From: an uncultured Acidobacteriia bacterium
GTDB lineage: Bacteria; Acidobacteriota; Terriglobia; Bryobacterales; Bryobacteraceae
Length of the DNA stretch: 63,141 nucleotides
Direction of reading: 5' to 3'
Assembly: GCA_903923395.1 (NCBI GenBank)
Contig: CAIXXM010000054.1
Coordinates: 1 to 63,141 of the forward strand
Position numbers and translations under genes: made by a program. The notes below the pieces were generated by a model that had not been told where the DNA came from, searched no databases, and saw nothing but the letters and a program-made list of their open reading frames with translations. Positions 33,969 through 43,380 of the stretch are shown here, one piece after another. The stretch's first letter is position 1. Each line of letters begins with the position of its first letter.

Positions 33969-36150
33969 GCAACTGCCCGAGTTCCTGCCGGTCATCAATC
34001 GAAAGTGTGTTCTTGCGCTGCATGGCCTGTAGAATTTCCAGGCCCTTCCGGTACTCCGCCATGGCCTTTTGCTTTTGATGCGCCGCCATCCAGGCATCGC
34101 CCAGCGTGTCATGTGCATTGGCCAAATCGCCTTCCGCGCGGGCAGACGGATTGCGCTGCAGCATCTCTTCACTCATCGCAAGACAGCGGTTCGCCAAAAC
34201 CAGCGCTTCTTTCGAGTTCCCCAGCCTGGCCTGTTGGGCCGCCAGCAGAGAGATGGTAAGTTTCAGGGAATTGAAGGGCCGCTCATTCCTGGAATCCGCT
34301 TCCAGCACTTCAGATTGCAACTGCATCGCCTTCTGGAACAACGGCAGCGCGGCTTCTGGATTGCGGCGCGAAGCCACCCGGCCCAACACCTGGAAATCCA
34401 GTGCCAGTTCACTCTTGTACGTCAAGTTTCCCGGGTCTGCGGCGAGTAACTTCTGGTGTATAGCGGTAGCGCGTTGAAACGTTGCCGCAGCAACCGCGTG
34501 CTGCCCTGACCTGGCCTGGATCTGCCCTAAACGCGGCAGGAAATTCGCGAGTTGCCCCAAATTCGCGGCGTTCGGCGGCAGCTTCTCCAGCTTCGCCCGG
34601 TGGGCTTCACAAGCTTGCAGAGCGCCCGGCAGATTCCCTGACTGCAGCAGTGCGTAACAAACATCGGAATCACTGCCGGACTTCCCCGCCCAAGCCACTG
34701 CTTCCGGAAAGTTCCCCCGCGCCAGGAAAACCACACTCAGCTTGCCGGCCACGCGCGCGGCAGCCGTCTTGTCCTGCAAGCGCTGGTACAAGCTCTCCGC
34801 CCGGCGCAGGTTCTTTTCCGCACTGTCGAGGTCTCCCGTATGCGCCGCAGTCCGGTCCCCTTCCAGCAAGCCCAGCTTTTCCTGCGCTGCCGCAAGTTCT
34901 TGCAACAGGCCCCGGTCTGTACCAGCATCCCGGGCGAGAGCATCCAGATACTGCGTGGAACGGCGAACCAGCAACTCCCGCGCCGCCGTGGTGCCCGGCA
35001 CGCCCACAATCGCATCGCTCATTTCAAACACAACAGAATGCGCGAAACTTCGCAGTTCTTCAAAGCGGTGCTGCGCGCGCCGGCCCTGCACCAGAGCATA
35101 GGAGGCCGAAGCGGTCACCAACAGCACCACCACGGCCGCGACAGCAACGGGTACGCGGTTCCGTGAGAGGAATTTCCCCAGCCGGTAGGCGAAGGAATCC
35201 GCGCGTGCAAGAATCGGCTCCGCTGCAAGCCAGCGCCGAAGGTCGGCAGCCAGGGCAGAAACCGAGGAATATCTTCTGCTGGCGTCCTCCTGCGTGGCAT
35301 TGCCGGTAATCAGTTGCAAATCCCGGTCCGGCTGGCTGTTCTGCAAGAGATTCCCCAGCAGCCGCCCCAGAGAATAGACATCCGTTGCCGTGGTGAGAGC
35401 CTGCCCCTGCTTCTGCTCCGGACTCGCCACTTGCGGCGTAAACAGCTGCAGCCCGGTGCGGGTCAATTCCTGTGTTTCGGTTTCCGAAAGAACTTTGGCA
35501 ATACCGAAATCGAGCAGCTTCGGGACACCGTCCGCGCCAACCAGGATGTTCCCCGCCTTGATATCCCGGTGCAACACCAGGTTCGCGTGTGCGTATTCCA
35601 CCGCCGCGCAGACCTGTAGAAACAGCTGCACTTTCCCCCTCACTCGCAGCGGCTCAGAAAAGCGGTCCAGGGGCTGCCCGTCAACATATTCCATGACGAA
35701 GTAAGCGAGCCCGTCGGGTGTTGTACCGCCATCAAACAATGCAGCAATATTGGGGTGTTGCAGCCGGGCAAGAAGCTGACGCTCTGCGCGGAACCTTGCC
35801 TGAATCGACTCCGTATCCATGCCGCGCTTGATGATCTTGAGTGCGGCCTTGCGTTCAAACGCGCCATCGCTGCGGGAGACAAGATAGACAACCCCCATGC
35901 CGCCGCGCCCGAGTTCACGCTCCACGCGGTAGAGCCCGACCTGGTCAGGCATGGCGGCGGGGGACACAGGTTCCAATGGAAAGAAGGCGGCGCTGTCTTC
36001 CTGGGCCAGAAGACTTTCTACTTCACCTTGCAGTTCGGAATCACCGCCACAAGCCTGGCGCAAAAACTCTGCCCGCTCCAGCCGGGGCATATCCAAAGCG
36101 TCTGCAAGTATTGCTTTGACACGTCCCCAACGTTCCCTCCCAGAAGTCAT
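33949..36150 (-). CDS. PknB-type Ser/Thr protein kinase with membrane helix and TPR-like repeats
   Basis: 733 aa. The kinase domain (about 74-340) has the Gly loop GRGGMG (81-86), Lys105 in AALKII, the catalytic HRDIKAGN (194-201) and DFG (214-216). One membrane helix follows (VAVAAVVVLLVTASASYAL, about 345-365). The rest is TPR-like (LEGDRTAAHTGDLDSAEKNLRRAESLYQ and others) and probably faces the periplasm as a sensor or protein-binding region. It lies 9 bp after an ECF sigma factor gene on the same strand, a pairing common in acidobacteria, where the kinase may act on signalling linked to that sigma factor. Confidence 0.92.
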   Translation of the reverse strand: MTSGRERWGRVKAILADALDMPRLERAEFLRQACGGDSELQGEVESLLAQEDSAAFFPLEPVSPAAMPDQVGLYRVERELGRGGMGVVYLVSRSDGAFERKAALKIIKRGMDTESIQARFRAERQLLARLQHPNIAALFDGGTTPDGLAYFVMEYVDGQPLDRFSEPLRVRGKVQLFLQVCAAVEYAHANLVLHRDIKAGNILVGADGVPKLLDFGIAKVLSETETQELTRTGLQLFTPQVASPEQKQGQALTTATDVYSLGRLLGNLLQNSQPDRDLQLITGNATQEDASRRYSSVSALAADLRRWLAAEPILARADSFAYRLGKFLSRNRVPVAVAAVVVLLVTASASYALVQGRRAQHRFEELRSFAHSVVFEMSDAIVGVPGTTAARELLVRRSTQYLDALARDAGTDRGLLQELAAAQEKLGLLEGDRTAAHTGDLDSAEKNLRRAESLYQRLQDKTAAARVAGKLSVVFLARGNFPEAVAWAGKSGSDSDVCYALLQSGNLPGALQACEAHRAKLEKLPPNAANLGQLANFLPRLGQIQARSGQHAVAAATFQRATAIHQKLLAADPGNLTYKSELALDFQVLGRVASRRNPEAALPLFQKAMQLQSEVLEADSRNERPFNSLKLTISLLAAQQARLGNSKEALVLANRCLAMSEEMLQRNPSARAEGDLANAHDTLGDAWMAAHQKQKAMAEYRKGLEILQAMQRKNTLSIDDRQELGQLLKKVSS

Positions 36151-36159
36151 GGCTACAGC

Positions 36160-36690
36160 TTATCCCGTGGGCCGCAATTCCTTCTGTAACCACAATCGCG
36201 CAGTGGACCATTCCCGCTTCACCGTCGCCGGAGATATCGCCATCAGCCTCGCGGTATCTTCCACGGAAAGGCCAAGGAAGCAGCGCAACTCCACAATCTG
36301 CCCCTGCCGCTCATCCAGCGCGCTCAGCCGTGTCAGTGCCCGGTCGAGAGAGATGGCATCCACAGAAGACGCTTCCTCCAGAGCCACCAGCGCATCATCC
36401 AGCACGACCCGGTTCGCGTACCCGCTGCGCTTTCCGGCATGGTAGGCATTGGCGTGATTGATCAGGATGCGCCGCATCATCTGCGCCGCGGCGGCGACAA
36501 ATTGCTCGCGGTTCAGCCACCCTTCCTGCTTCTGTTGCAGCAGGCGCAGATAAGCCTCATGCACCAGAGCGGTCGGCTGCAGAGTATGATCTTCCCGCTC
36601 GCTGGACATATAACGGGCAGCGAGCCGCCGCAATTCCTCGTAGACCGCAGGCATGAGGTCTTCGATGGGAGTTTCAGGTTCCAAGACCAT
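36160..36690 (-). CDS. ECF-type RNA polymerase sigma factor
   Basis: 176 aa. Region 2 contains LRRLAARYMSSER and PTALVHEAYLRLL; region 4 has LSVEDTARLMAISPATVKREW, a helix-turn-helix for -35 recognition. The sequence fits the acidobacterial/planctomycete ECF group often encoded next to Ser/Thr kinases. No anti-sigma factor is adjacent, and control may be through the kinase 9 bp downstream. Start ATG 36690. Confidence 0.9.
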   Translation of the reverse strand: MVLEPETPIEDLMPAVYEELRRLAARYMSSEREDHTLQPTALVHEAYLRLLQQKQEGWLNREQFVAAAAQMMRRILINHANAYHAGKRSGYANRVVLDDALVALEEASSVDAISLDRALTRLSALDERQGQIVELRCFLGLSVEDTARLMAISPATVKREWSTARLWLQKELRPTG

Positions 36691-36783
36691 TGGATCTCAC
36701 AACCCCAAAAAATGTTGCCAGTTTTTTGATCCGCTCTACCCCAACTTCCTGCGTTTCCTTACAAGGAGGATTTTCCAACCGCT

Positions 36784-37278
36784 ATGAAACATTTCCGCAC
36801 GCTGCTCTTCGCAGCAGCAATTCTAATCGCAGGGGCGCCACATCCCGCCCGGGCTGCAACCATCACCTGGTTCCTGGAGAACGTAGGTTTCTCCGACGGG
36901 AGTACTGCTACAGGCTCATTCACCTACGACTCCGGGTACGCAAACATCCTGAACTACAACATCGCCGTTTCCGGCGGCTCGCTCTCCAGTGAAACCTACA
37001 ACGCAACGCAAAGTGGTGCTTACACCTCTGGCGACAGCTATACCGCTACGTTTGCGCAGGACACGTCCACGCTCGCACTGAGCTTCGAGTCCCCTCTGGA
37101 TTCCGGCCCGGATACGATCGCCCTGAAAACTGGCCAATCATACGAAAATCTTTTTCCAGGCAACCGCTCGGTGACCAGCGGCAGCGTGGCGATTGTATCT
37201 TCCCCCGAACCAGCAACTGCATTCGCCATGCTGGGTGCGGGCGGAGTTCTTTTTGCACTAAGGCGCCGGAGGCAATAG
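36784..37278 (+). CDS. PEP-CTERM sorting-domain protein
   Basis: 164 aa. The signal peptide (TLLFAAAILIAGAPHPARA) is followed by a Ser/Tyr/Thr-rich beta region (ITWFLENVGFSDGSTATGSFTYDS) and the terminal signal SSPEPATAFAMLGAGGVLFALRRRRQ. It is probably exported and processed by an exosortase. AAGGAGG lies about 14-20 nt upstream of the ATG. It is divergent from the ECF sigma/kinase pair, which might control it. Confidence 0.9.
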   Translation: MKHFRTLLFAAAILIAGAPHPARAATITWFLENVGFSDGSTATGSFTYDSGYANILNYNIAVSGGSLSSETYNATQSGAYTSGDSYTATFAQDTSTLALSFESPLDSGPDTIALKTGQSYENLFPGNRSVTSGSVAIVSSPEPATAFAMLGAGGVLFALRRRRQ

Positions 37279-37339
37279 CCTCTGACCAATTCGGGCACAG
37301 GGGACGGGGCATTCGCACCATTCCCTGCCCGGTTTTTCC

Positions 37340-37732
37340 CTAAAGCAACGTCCGCAATCCAAAGTGTTCCGTAAACGGCAGGAAATCGCGGTCGTCGTGT
37401 AGTAATTCCAATTTGTTCTCAATACATCGCGCGGCAATCACCACATCCATCGTCTTGCGGACGGTGATCCCCTTCGCACGCAGCTTCCTGTAATACTGCG
37501 CACCCTTCCTTGCGATCTCAATGCCGCCAAGCTCAATGGCTTCAAGCTCACCCAGAAGCTCCTGTGCCTTATTGAAATCTGACTGCTTGCTGAAGCCCTG
37601 CAGAACCTCCAGCAGGATGAGATCTCCAATCAGAATTGGCTCATAGCCCAGCAGGAGATCAAGCATGTCAGTTTGTGGAGTGGGCACTCCTTTGAAGTAG
37701 TCGATCCAAACACTGGAATCGACCAGGATCAA
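37340..37732 (-). CDS. vapC: PIN-domain toxin VapC
   Basis: 130 aa from TTG 37732, chosen because it overlaps the antitoxin stop as TTGA and gives the usual VapC length; the upstream frame runs into vapB. The PIN residues are present: the first Asp in ILVDSSVWIDYF, Glu in LLEVLQGF, Asp in TMDVVIAARC and Asp in LHDDRDF. Toxins of this type cut tRNA or other RNA when released from VapB. It lies directly downstream of vapB. Confidence 0.88.
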   Translation of the reverse strand: MILVDSSVWIDYFKGVPTPQTDMLDLLLGYEPILIGDLILLEVLQGFSKQSDFNKAQELLGELEAIELGGIEIARKGAQYYRKLRAKGITVRKTMDVVIAARCIENKLELLHDDRDFLPFTEHFGLRTLL

Positions 37733-37938
37733 CGGGAAGGCTCCGTAACACCCAAACGCATGGCATGCAGGTCGCCTTGCCAATCCATCTTGCCGCGCAA
37801 CTGGCGGATCTGTTTTTGGCGGTCCAACCGGACAACCATCTTGAGAGCATGCTCCACCACATCGTGTTTGGTCTTCAGGCCCGCCGCACGCAACGCGTCA
37901 GCCATCAACTTATCTTCGATCTCGATATTGGTGCGCAT
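37729..37938 (-). CDS. vapB: VapB-type antitoxin
   Basis: 69 aa. MRTNIEIEDKLMADALRAAGLKTKHDVVEHALK is the typical VapB N-terminus, giving a DNA-binding dimer; the Trp-containing C-terminus (DWQGDLHAMR) would wrap the toxin. GAGGAG lies 10-15 nt upstream of the ATG. The start codon overlaps an inverted repeat that is a good autoregulation site. Confidence 0.88.
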   Translation of the reverse strand: MRTNIEIEDKLMADALRAAGLKTKHDVVEHALKMVVRLDRQKQIRQLRGKMDWQGDLHAMRLGVTEPSR

Positions 37939-37966
37939 GTGTATCTACTCCTCAACCTATACACAT
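37937..37966. promoter_or_regulatory. Candidate VapBC operator
   Basis: ATGTGTAT (37937-37944) and ATACACAT (37959-37966) form a perfect 8-bp inverted repeat with a 14-bp spacer. The near arm overlaps the vapB start codon and the spacer holds its Shine-Dalgarno sequence. VapB-VapC complexes repress their own promoter through such repeats; that role is inferred here. Confidence 0.6.
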
Positions 37967-37970
37967 CGTA

Positions 37971-38663
37971 CTATAAATCCCGCAACGCCACCACTCGAAA
38001 ACCCTGCTTCTTCCAATGCGCCAGATGCTCTTCAAACAGCGTCTGCGGCACGTTCACCCACGGATGCGCAATGTCCGGCACGCCGTGGATCGTCAGCGCC
38101 GGAATCTTCCCGGGCCCTGCTTGATTCACGAACTCCATCACCTCTGCCTTGTTGTTATCCCGCATGGTGAGGCTGGGCATGAGATAGGGATCGTCCTTGC
38201 CCGGTTCGTACACGCGGTCCAAACCCGCGCGGCCATATTTGTAGCCGCGTTGCTTCAAGACTTCTATGGCATAGGGCCGCGTCACATAGGAGGGATACGC
38301 AAAACTCACCGGCTTCGGGATTCCCAAGGACACGAACTTGTTCTCGACCCATTCCAGCTCCTGCGAAAACTGTTCCGCGTTCATCTTGTCCACGTGCTTG
38401 TGGGTCCGCGTATGACTCGCAACTTCGAAGCCCATCCGGTGCAGTTCCCGGATCTGCTCCCAGGTCATGTACTTCGACTTGTCTTCGAAATCCGGCGGGA
38501 ATTCGCAGACGAAGAACGTCGCCCCGAAGCCATATTTCTTCAGCAACGGCGCAACGATGGTGGCATGCGACGCCGGAGCATCATCGAAGCTGGCAACAAT
38601 CACTTTCTCCCCCGGGACTGCCGCTGCCAGCAGCCCCGCGGTGAATTCCCTCCGCGTCATCAT
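37971..38663 (-). CDS. Polysaccharide deacetylase (NodB domain)
   Basis: 230 aa. A possible Tat-type start (TRREFTAGLLAAAVPG) precedes the NodB domain: SFDDAP (catalytic and metal Asp), SHTRTHKHV (metal-binding H-x3-H) and FAYPSYVTRPY. Family members remove N- or O-acetyl groups from peptidoglycan, chitin or xylan. It overlaps the GH106 stop by 4 bp, so the two are expressed together and probably act on the same polysaccharide. Confidence 0.85.
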   Translation of the reverse strand: MMTRREFTAGLLAAAVPGEKVIVASFDDAPASHATIVAPLLKKYGFGATFFVCEFPPDFEDKSKYMTWEQIRELHRMGFEVASHTRTHKHVDKMNAEQFSQELEWVENKFVSLGIPKPVSFAYPSYVTRPYAIEVLKQRGYKYGRAGLDRVYEPGKDDPYLMPSLTMRDNNKAEVMEFVNQAGPGKIPALTIHGVPDIAHPWVNVPQTLFEEHLAHWKKQGFRVVALRDL

Positions 38664-41353
38664 TTCGAGACCAGTGTCACCGTGCCAAGCAACCCGCTGG
38701 GCAGAGGCTGCAAGTTGTCCATATCCTGCGGCTGGAAGCGCGAACCATAGCGCAGCGTCAGCAGCTTGTAGTCCGGCATGGTGCTGCCCGCAAGCCCGTT
38801 GATCGCCGTATTCGCCACAATCAGATTGAAGTTGTTGCGCCCTGCTTTGATGACCCTGGTGACATCAATCTGGAACGGTGGATGCCACACAGCACCCACG
38901 TTGGTGCCGTTGATCTCCACATAAACGGCTTCCCGCATGGGCGGGTCCAGCCAGGCGCGCATCCCGTTCGGCATCTTCTTCACTTCAATCGGAGTGCCCG
39001 GACCGAAATCCAGGAAGATCTTCTTCCCCTGCCCGACCATAGCCGCGGGAACGTCAATGTTCTTCACATAAGAAGCCTTGCCGGAGAAGTATTTCGTCTG
39101 CGGATCATCCGTCCAACTCTTCAGATCAGTGATCTGCGGCTGGTAATCCATCTTGTCGAAGTAGACCTGCCAGTTCTTCGTCAGGTCAAAGCGCTGCCCC
39201 GCGCCCGCGGGTACGGCGGGCTTCGCCTTGCTCTCCGCACTCAGCACCAGCACCTTGGATTCATAAGGCTCCAGGTGGAGCGCAACACTCCCGCCCGCGG
39301 TCTCAGCCCCCGTCACTTGCAGCGTGAAGGGATCCCACCATTCCCCGGGAATGCCTTTCGTCCGCAGGGTAATCGTGGTCTGCACCGGATGGTTGCTGGT
39401 ATTCGCGACAAAGTAAACCTCGGCGTTCTCCAGCTTGCGGTGGATGAAACCGATCGCGTCCTGCTCTGAAGACGCAGCGAAATCCGGCTGCAACAGTGCT
39501 GCCAGGCTGGAACCGATCTTCTCCTCATCCGTAATCATGCGGGCCCCCGTGAACAGCGCCTTCGAAATCCGCGCCACTTCCGGGGAATCCTTCGCATCCG
39601 ACAGGCCCGGCGCAACGGACGGCGCCCGCTTCACGGCCACAATCTTGCCGCCTTTCGCCACATAATCCTGCAGCTTGCGGATGGTTGCCAGCGGCATGCG
39701 CTCCACATTCGGCACAACCAGCACGGGATGCGTAATCCCCAGCGTTTGAATAGCGCCGTCATCCGTGAAGTCATACCCGAACCCGGCGTTCAAAATCTGC
39801 GGGATCAGCTTCTCGCCGAGCATCGTCTCCATCGTCCGGTCCACGGAATTCTTCCCCGCCGTGAACGACGCGAAGGCATCGGACGTGGGCAGATAAACCG
39901 CGATGTCATTCGCCGGCTTGCCCTGCCGCAACAGCCAGCTCATGCGCTGTAGATACTTCGTCACATCCGGCATCACAATCCACCAGGGGTTGTGTTCGTT
40001 GAATACAGCCGCCGCGTAGAAACGCCAGCCCGGTTCCCCCGCGGATTCCGGCGAATAGGGCCAGCCATGCCCCACCAGTTGATTGATCCCGATCAGGAAA
40101 TGAAGATCCGCCTCCACCTTCATATCGAGAGGCGTGGCGCGGAAGGCCGGCGAATGCAGCCAGGTCCAGGTCTCTGAAGATGTCACCGGACGGTTGTAAA
40201 TATGGCTCGCGGAACTGGCCCATTTCGTCGCCGTGAAGGTGCGCCAATGGGGCTTTTCACCCTCCGGCAAATCCACCAGATTGTTGCTGGACATGGTGAC
40301 CGGCGGCACGCCATAGGTCTGCGAACGGAAGCGGGTCCCGTGCTCTTTGGCCCACTTCGAAATCGGTATCAAGTAGCGTTCATCGCAGAGTTCACTCTGC
40401 GTCTTGCCCCAATCGGCACGAACCGCCGCCGTCTTCTCACCAATGTCGCCCACCAGCGCCGGCAGATAAGGCGTCAGATCATAGCCCCGGCGCTTCTGGA
40501 ATTCGGCCAGCATATCGGGCGTCCAGTCCGACGCGAAAACTTCCAGACTGTCTGAGAAAACCGAGTACGGCGGATTCGGTCCAAAGGCCGACATCAAGCG
40601 GTTCCCAACAACTTGCAGGTGCTTCTCAATCGCCTTCTGGTCATAATGATCGAGCACGAACCCTTCAGCATTGACCGCCGGACGCTTCACCTGCTGCCCC
40701 GTGCGGCCCGCAATGAAGAACATCGCCATGTAACCGCTCAGCCCGGCCGGGAGTTTCACACGCTTCCCCTCCACCACATCGAGTTTGCGCAGCGTCGTGC
40801 CGTCAAACTGGCGGCGCGTCCCCTTGGCAATCCACGCCCCCAGGAACTTCTCGCCCTCGGAAATCACCGGGAAGGAAATGTCCGCCGCGCCGGCCTCGAT
40901 CTCCACACGGTCCACCCGCAATGCCCCTGCCGCCTGCGTCACATCCGTATGGGGACCACCGAAGGGCCAGCCGCTGCCGAGCGTGATATCCATCCGCAGG
41001 CCCAGCTCTTTCGCTTTCTGCGAAGAAAACCTCAAGACATCGAGGTATTCATCCGATAAGTAGGGTAAGTTGTGAATCCCCTTGGCGGGGTCGTCATTGG
41101 CGAGAGGATAGACCGGTTGCACCTCGAAGCCACCGATCCCGCCGTCCTTCATCACCTGCATCTCGCGTTCGAGTTCCGGCTTCGTCACCGCGGTGCCGAA
41201 CCACCACCAGCGCATCATGATCCGGGCGTCGGCGGAGGGGTTGGTGAAACCCTGGCGCAAACGGTCTAAGCTGGACGGACCATTCTGAGAGAGGAGGATG
41301 CCGGCGGCGGAGACCGCAAAGACGGCGGGCAGGAGAATACGCTGAAGTCGCAT
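38660..41353 (-). CDS. GH106-type alpha-L-rhamnosidase-like glycoside hydrolase
   Basis: 897 aa from ATG 41353, which has GAGG 6 nt upstream; GTG 41365 is the alternative. Signal peptide (LLPAVFAVSAAGILLS). The N-terminal barrel has MMRWWWFGTAVT, MKDGGIGGFEVQPVYP and MDITLGSGWPFGGP, typical of GH106. Glu residues in SDSLEVFASDW and SSETWTW fit the acid/base positions. Galactose-binding-like beta domains follow. Such enzymes remove rhamnose from pectin or glycosides outside the cytoplasm. It is the first gene of a two-gene operon with the deacetylase. Confidence 0.82.
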   Translation of the reverse strand: MRLQRILLPAVFAVSAAGILLSQNGPSSLDRLRQGFTNPSADARIMMRWWWFGTAVTKPELEREMQVMKDGGIGGFEVQPVYPLANDDPAKGIHNLPYLSDEYLDVLRFSSQKAKELGLRMDITLGSGWPFGGPHTDVTQAAGALRVDRVEIEAGAADISFPVISEGEKFLGAWIAKGTRRQFDGTTLRKLDVVEGKRVKLPAGLSGYMAMFFIAGRTGQQVKRPAVNAEGFVLDHYDQKAIEKHLQVVGNRLMSAFGPNPPYSVFSDSLEVFASDWTPDMLAEFQKRRGYDLTPYLPALVGDIGEKTAAVRADWGKTQSELCDERYLIPISKWAKEHGTRFRSQTYGVPPVTMSSNNLVDLPEGEKPHWRTFTATKWASSASHIYNRPVTSSETWTWLHSPAFRATPLDMKVEADLHFLIGINQLVGHGWPYSPESAGEPGWRFYAAAVFNEHNPWWIVMPDVTKYLQRMSWLLRQGKPANDIAVYLPTSDAFASFTAGKNSVDRTMETMLGEKLIPQILNAGFGYDFTDDGAIQTLGITHPVLVVPNVERMPLATIRKLQDYVAKGGKIVAVKRAPSVAPGLSDAKDSPEVARISKALFTGARMITDEEKIGSSLAALLQPDFAASSEQDAIGFIHRKLENAEVYFVANTSNHPVQTTITLRTKGIPGEWWDPFTLQVTGAETAGGSVALHLEPYESKVLVLSAESKAKPAVPAGAGQRFDLTKNWQVYFDKMDYQPQITDLKSWTDDPQTKYFSGKASYVKNIDVPAAMVGQGKKIFLDFGPGTPIEVKKMPNGMRAWLDPPMREAVYVEINGTNVGAVWHPPFQIDVTRVIKAGRNNFNLIVANTAINGLAGSTMPDYKLLTLRYGSRFQPQDMDNLQPLPSGLLGTVTLVSK

Positions 41354-41512
41354 AGAGAACCTCACCAGCCTATCGCTAAAATGCTGTTTCGCGCTGCTGC
41401 TGGCAGAAAAAGTCTATGAGTTTTGCACCACAAAACCGGGCAAACTACAAAAAAGTGTAGAATCCCCCTCGCGCCGCGTGCGCTCGTCGGTTATCATGCA
41501 TGATTACCCCCG

Positions 41513-42415
41513 ATGAATTGGATTAATGCACACATCACCGCCGCGCCGTTGTCCCGCGCCCTGACCTGCTGCACACTCCTGTTATCGTTTTTGGTTTTGC
41601 CTGGCGACACTGCCCAGGCTGCGGTTCCCGCCAAGACGACCACTCCGGCCGCGGTTCACAAGAAGTCGGCGAAGAAGAAGGTTGTCCACAAAGCAGCAGC
41701 CAAGTCCGCCCCGAAACCGGCAGCAGCCACCGTCAAAACGGCAACGGCAGCCAAGAAACCAGCAGCACCCCTCTCGCCTAAGGCAGCCGCTGCAAAACGC
41801 GCCGCTTCTGCCCGCCGCAACTCCGCACTCCAAGCCGCCGCCCGGCGCGAACTCCTCGAATCCGAAGCAAACCCCCTCGAAATGCCCCCCATGGAACTGC
41901 CGCTGGCGGACATGGATGTGAATAAGCTTCGGAGTCAGTTCCTCGATAAACGCGTCGGCCACGTCCACCGTGCCATCGACCTGATGCAGCCCAAGGGCAC
42001 GCCAATCCTCGCCGTCGCCGACGGACACATTGCGAAACTCTATCGCAGCAAGCTCGGCGGCATCTCGGTTTACCTCTTCGACAATAACGACAAGGTCTGC
42101 TTCTTTTACGCGCACCTGGATCATTACGCCGCCGGTCTGCAGGAAGGCCAGATCGTGAACCGCGGTGATGTCCTCGGTTACGTCGGCAACACGGGCAATG
42201 CCCGCTACACCGCACCGCACCTGCACTTCGCGATCAAGCGCGTGGGTCCGGACAAAGCCTGGTCCGGCGGACCCGCGGTGGACCCCTACCCCGCCCTGCT
42301 GGCTGCCGCCGCCAAACCGCCCAAGATTGACGCCGAAACCGTCATCAGCGACGAACTGGGCGAATCGCACCCCGAGCGGGAAACCAAAGAGCGCGAGAAC
42401 AAAGATCACAAGTAG
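41513..42415 (+). CDS. M23 (LytM-type) peptidase domain protein with Lys/Ala-rich linker
   Basis: 300 aa. The signal peptide (CCTLLLSFLVLPGDTAQA) is followed by a strongly basic Ala/Lys/Pro-rich stretch (about 38-105) similar to histone H1 tails. The M23 domain (about 135-270) has HRAIDLMQPKGTPI, where His and Asp are zinc ligands, and APHLHFAIKR with the last HxH. Such enzymes cut peptidoglycan cross-bridges. The basic linker may bind teichoic-like polymers, DNA or peptidoglycan; this is inferred. It is monocistronic, with an imperfect inverted repeat around 41490-41510 upstream. Confidence 0.85.
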   Translation: MNWINAHITAAPLSRALTCCTLLLSFLVLPGDTAQAAVPAKTTTPAAVHKKSAKKKVVHKAAAKSAPKPAAATVKTATAAKKPAAPLSPKAAAAKRAASARRNSALQAAARRELLESEANPLEMPPMELPLADMDVNKLRSQFLDKRVGHVHRAIDLMQPKGTPILAVADGHIAKLYRSKLGGISVYLFDNNDKVCFFYAHLDHYAAGLQEGQIVNRGDVLGYVGNTGNARYTAPHLHFAIKRVGPDKAWSGGPAVDPYPALLAAAAKPPKIDAETVISDELGESHPERETKERENKDHK

Positions 42416-42473
42416 CGTTTCTCACCACGGCACGCCCGGGAAGTTGAGTATCATAAACCGAGGAGTCCGTCTG

Positions 42474-43343
42474 ATGAACCGCAGAGATTTTTTCCTGCGC
42501 GGTACCGTGGGTATCGCCGCACTTCACAACTTCCCCCACCATCTCTTTGCGGCCGAAAAGCCCAAGGCTGCCACGGACCGCGTCAAACTCGGACCCCGCG
42601 GCGTGGAAGTCAGCCGCCTGGCCATGGGCACTGGCACCAACGGCGTCGGCGGCAGCTCCAATCAGACCAAGAAGCTCGGCGTTCGCGGACTCGCTGACCT
42701 CTACAAGTTCGGCTATGACAACGGCGTGACCTTTTGGGATACCGCCGATCAGTACGGCACCCATCCGCACCTGAAGGCAGCCCTCGCCCAGGGCATGCCC
42801 CGCGAAAAGGTCGCCATCATGTCGAAGACCTCCGCTTCGACTGCAGCCCAAATGCGCGCCGACCTCGACCGTTTCCGCCGCGAAATGGGAACGGATTACA
42901 TCGACATCGTGCTGCTGCACTGCATGCTCGATGCCGACTGGAACAAGAAGAAGCAGGGTGCCATGGAAGTGCTGAGCGAAGCCCGAGAAAAGGGCATCAT
43001 CCGCACCCATGGGACCTCCTGCCACACGCTCGAAGCCCTCAAAACCGCCGCTGCGGAGCCTTGGGTGGAAGTGGATCTGGCCCGCATCAATGCCGCCCAG
43101 GTGGCCATGGATGCCGCCCCCCGCATCGTCCTCGGCATTCTCAAGGAGATGAAGGCCAAGGGCAAAGGTGTGATCGGCATGAAGATCTTCGGTGCCGGCC
43201 GCCTGCGCAGCAAACCCGATGAATGCCTCCAATTCACCCTCGCGCAGGAAGGCATCGTCGACGCCTTCACCATCGGCGCGGAAAGCCAAACCGAACTGGG
43301 CGATCTCATCAAGAAAATTCCCACCGCCAGCGTCCGTGGTTGA
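42474..43343 (+). CDS. Aldo/keto reductase, Tat-exported
   Basis: 289 aa from ATG 42474, with GGAG 7 nt upstream; the longer frame in this phase overlaps the M23 gene and is a shadow. MNRRDFFLRGTVGIAAL is a twin-arginine signal. The AKR tetrad is visible: Asp and Tyr in DTADQYGTH, Lys in IMSKTSAS, His in VLLHCM. NADPH-dependent reduction would be expected, which is unusual outside the cytoplasm; the substrate is unknown. Confidence 0.87.
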   Translation: MNRRDFFLRGTVGIAALHNFPHHLFAAEKPKAATDRVKLGPRGVEVSRLAMGTGTNGVGGSSNQTKKLGVRGLADLYKFGYDNGVTFWDTADQYGTHPHLKAALAQGMPREKVAIMSKTSASTAAQMRADLDRFRREMGTDYIDIVLLHCMLDADWNKKKQGAMEVLSEAREKGIIRTHGTSCHTLEALKTAAAEPWVEVDLARINAAQVAMDAAPRIVLGILKEMKAKGKGVIGMKIFGAGRLRSKPDECLQFTLAQEGIVDAFTIGAESQTELGDLIKKIPTASVRG

Positions 43344-43380
43344 CAACATTACCGGAGGCGGGTTGTGATACATTCGCCAA

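Noticed and set aside
37268-37282. Small hairpin GAGGC-AATA-GCCTC at the end of the second PEP-CTERM gene as a terminator
   Set aside because: The stem is only 5 bp and no T-tract follows on either strand.
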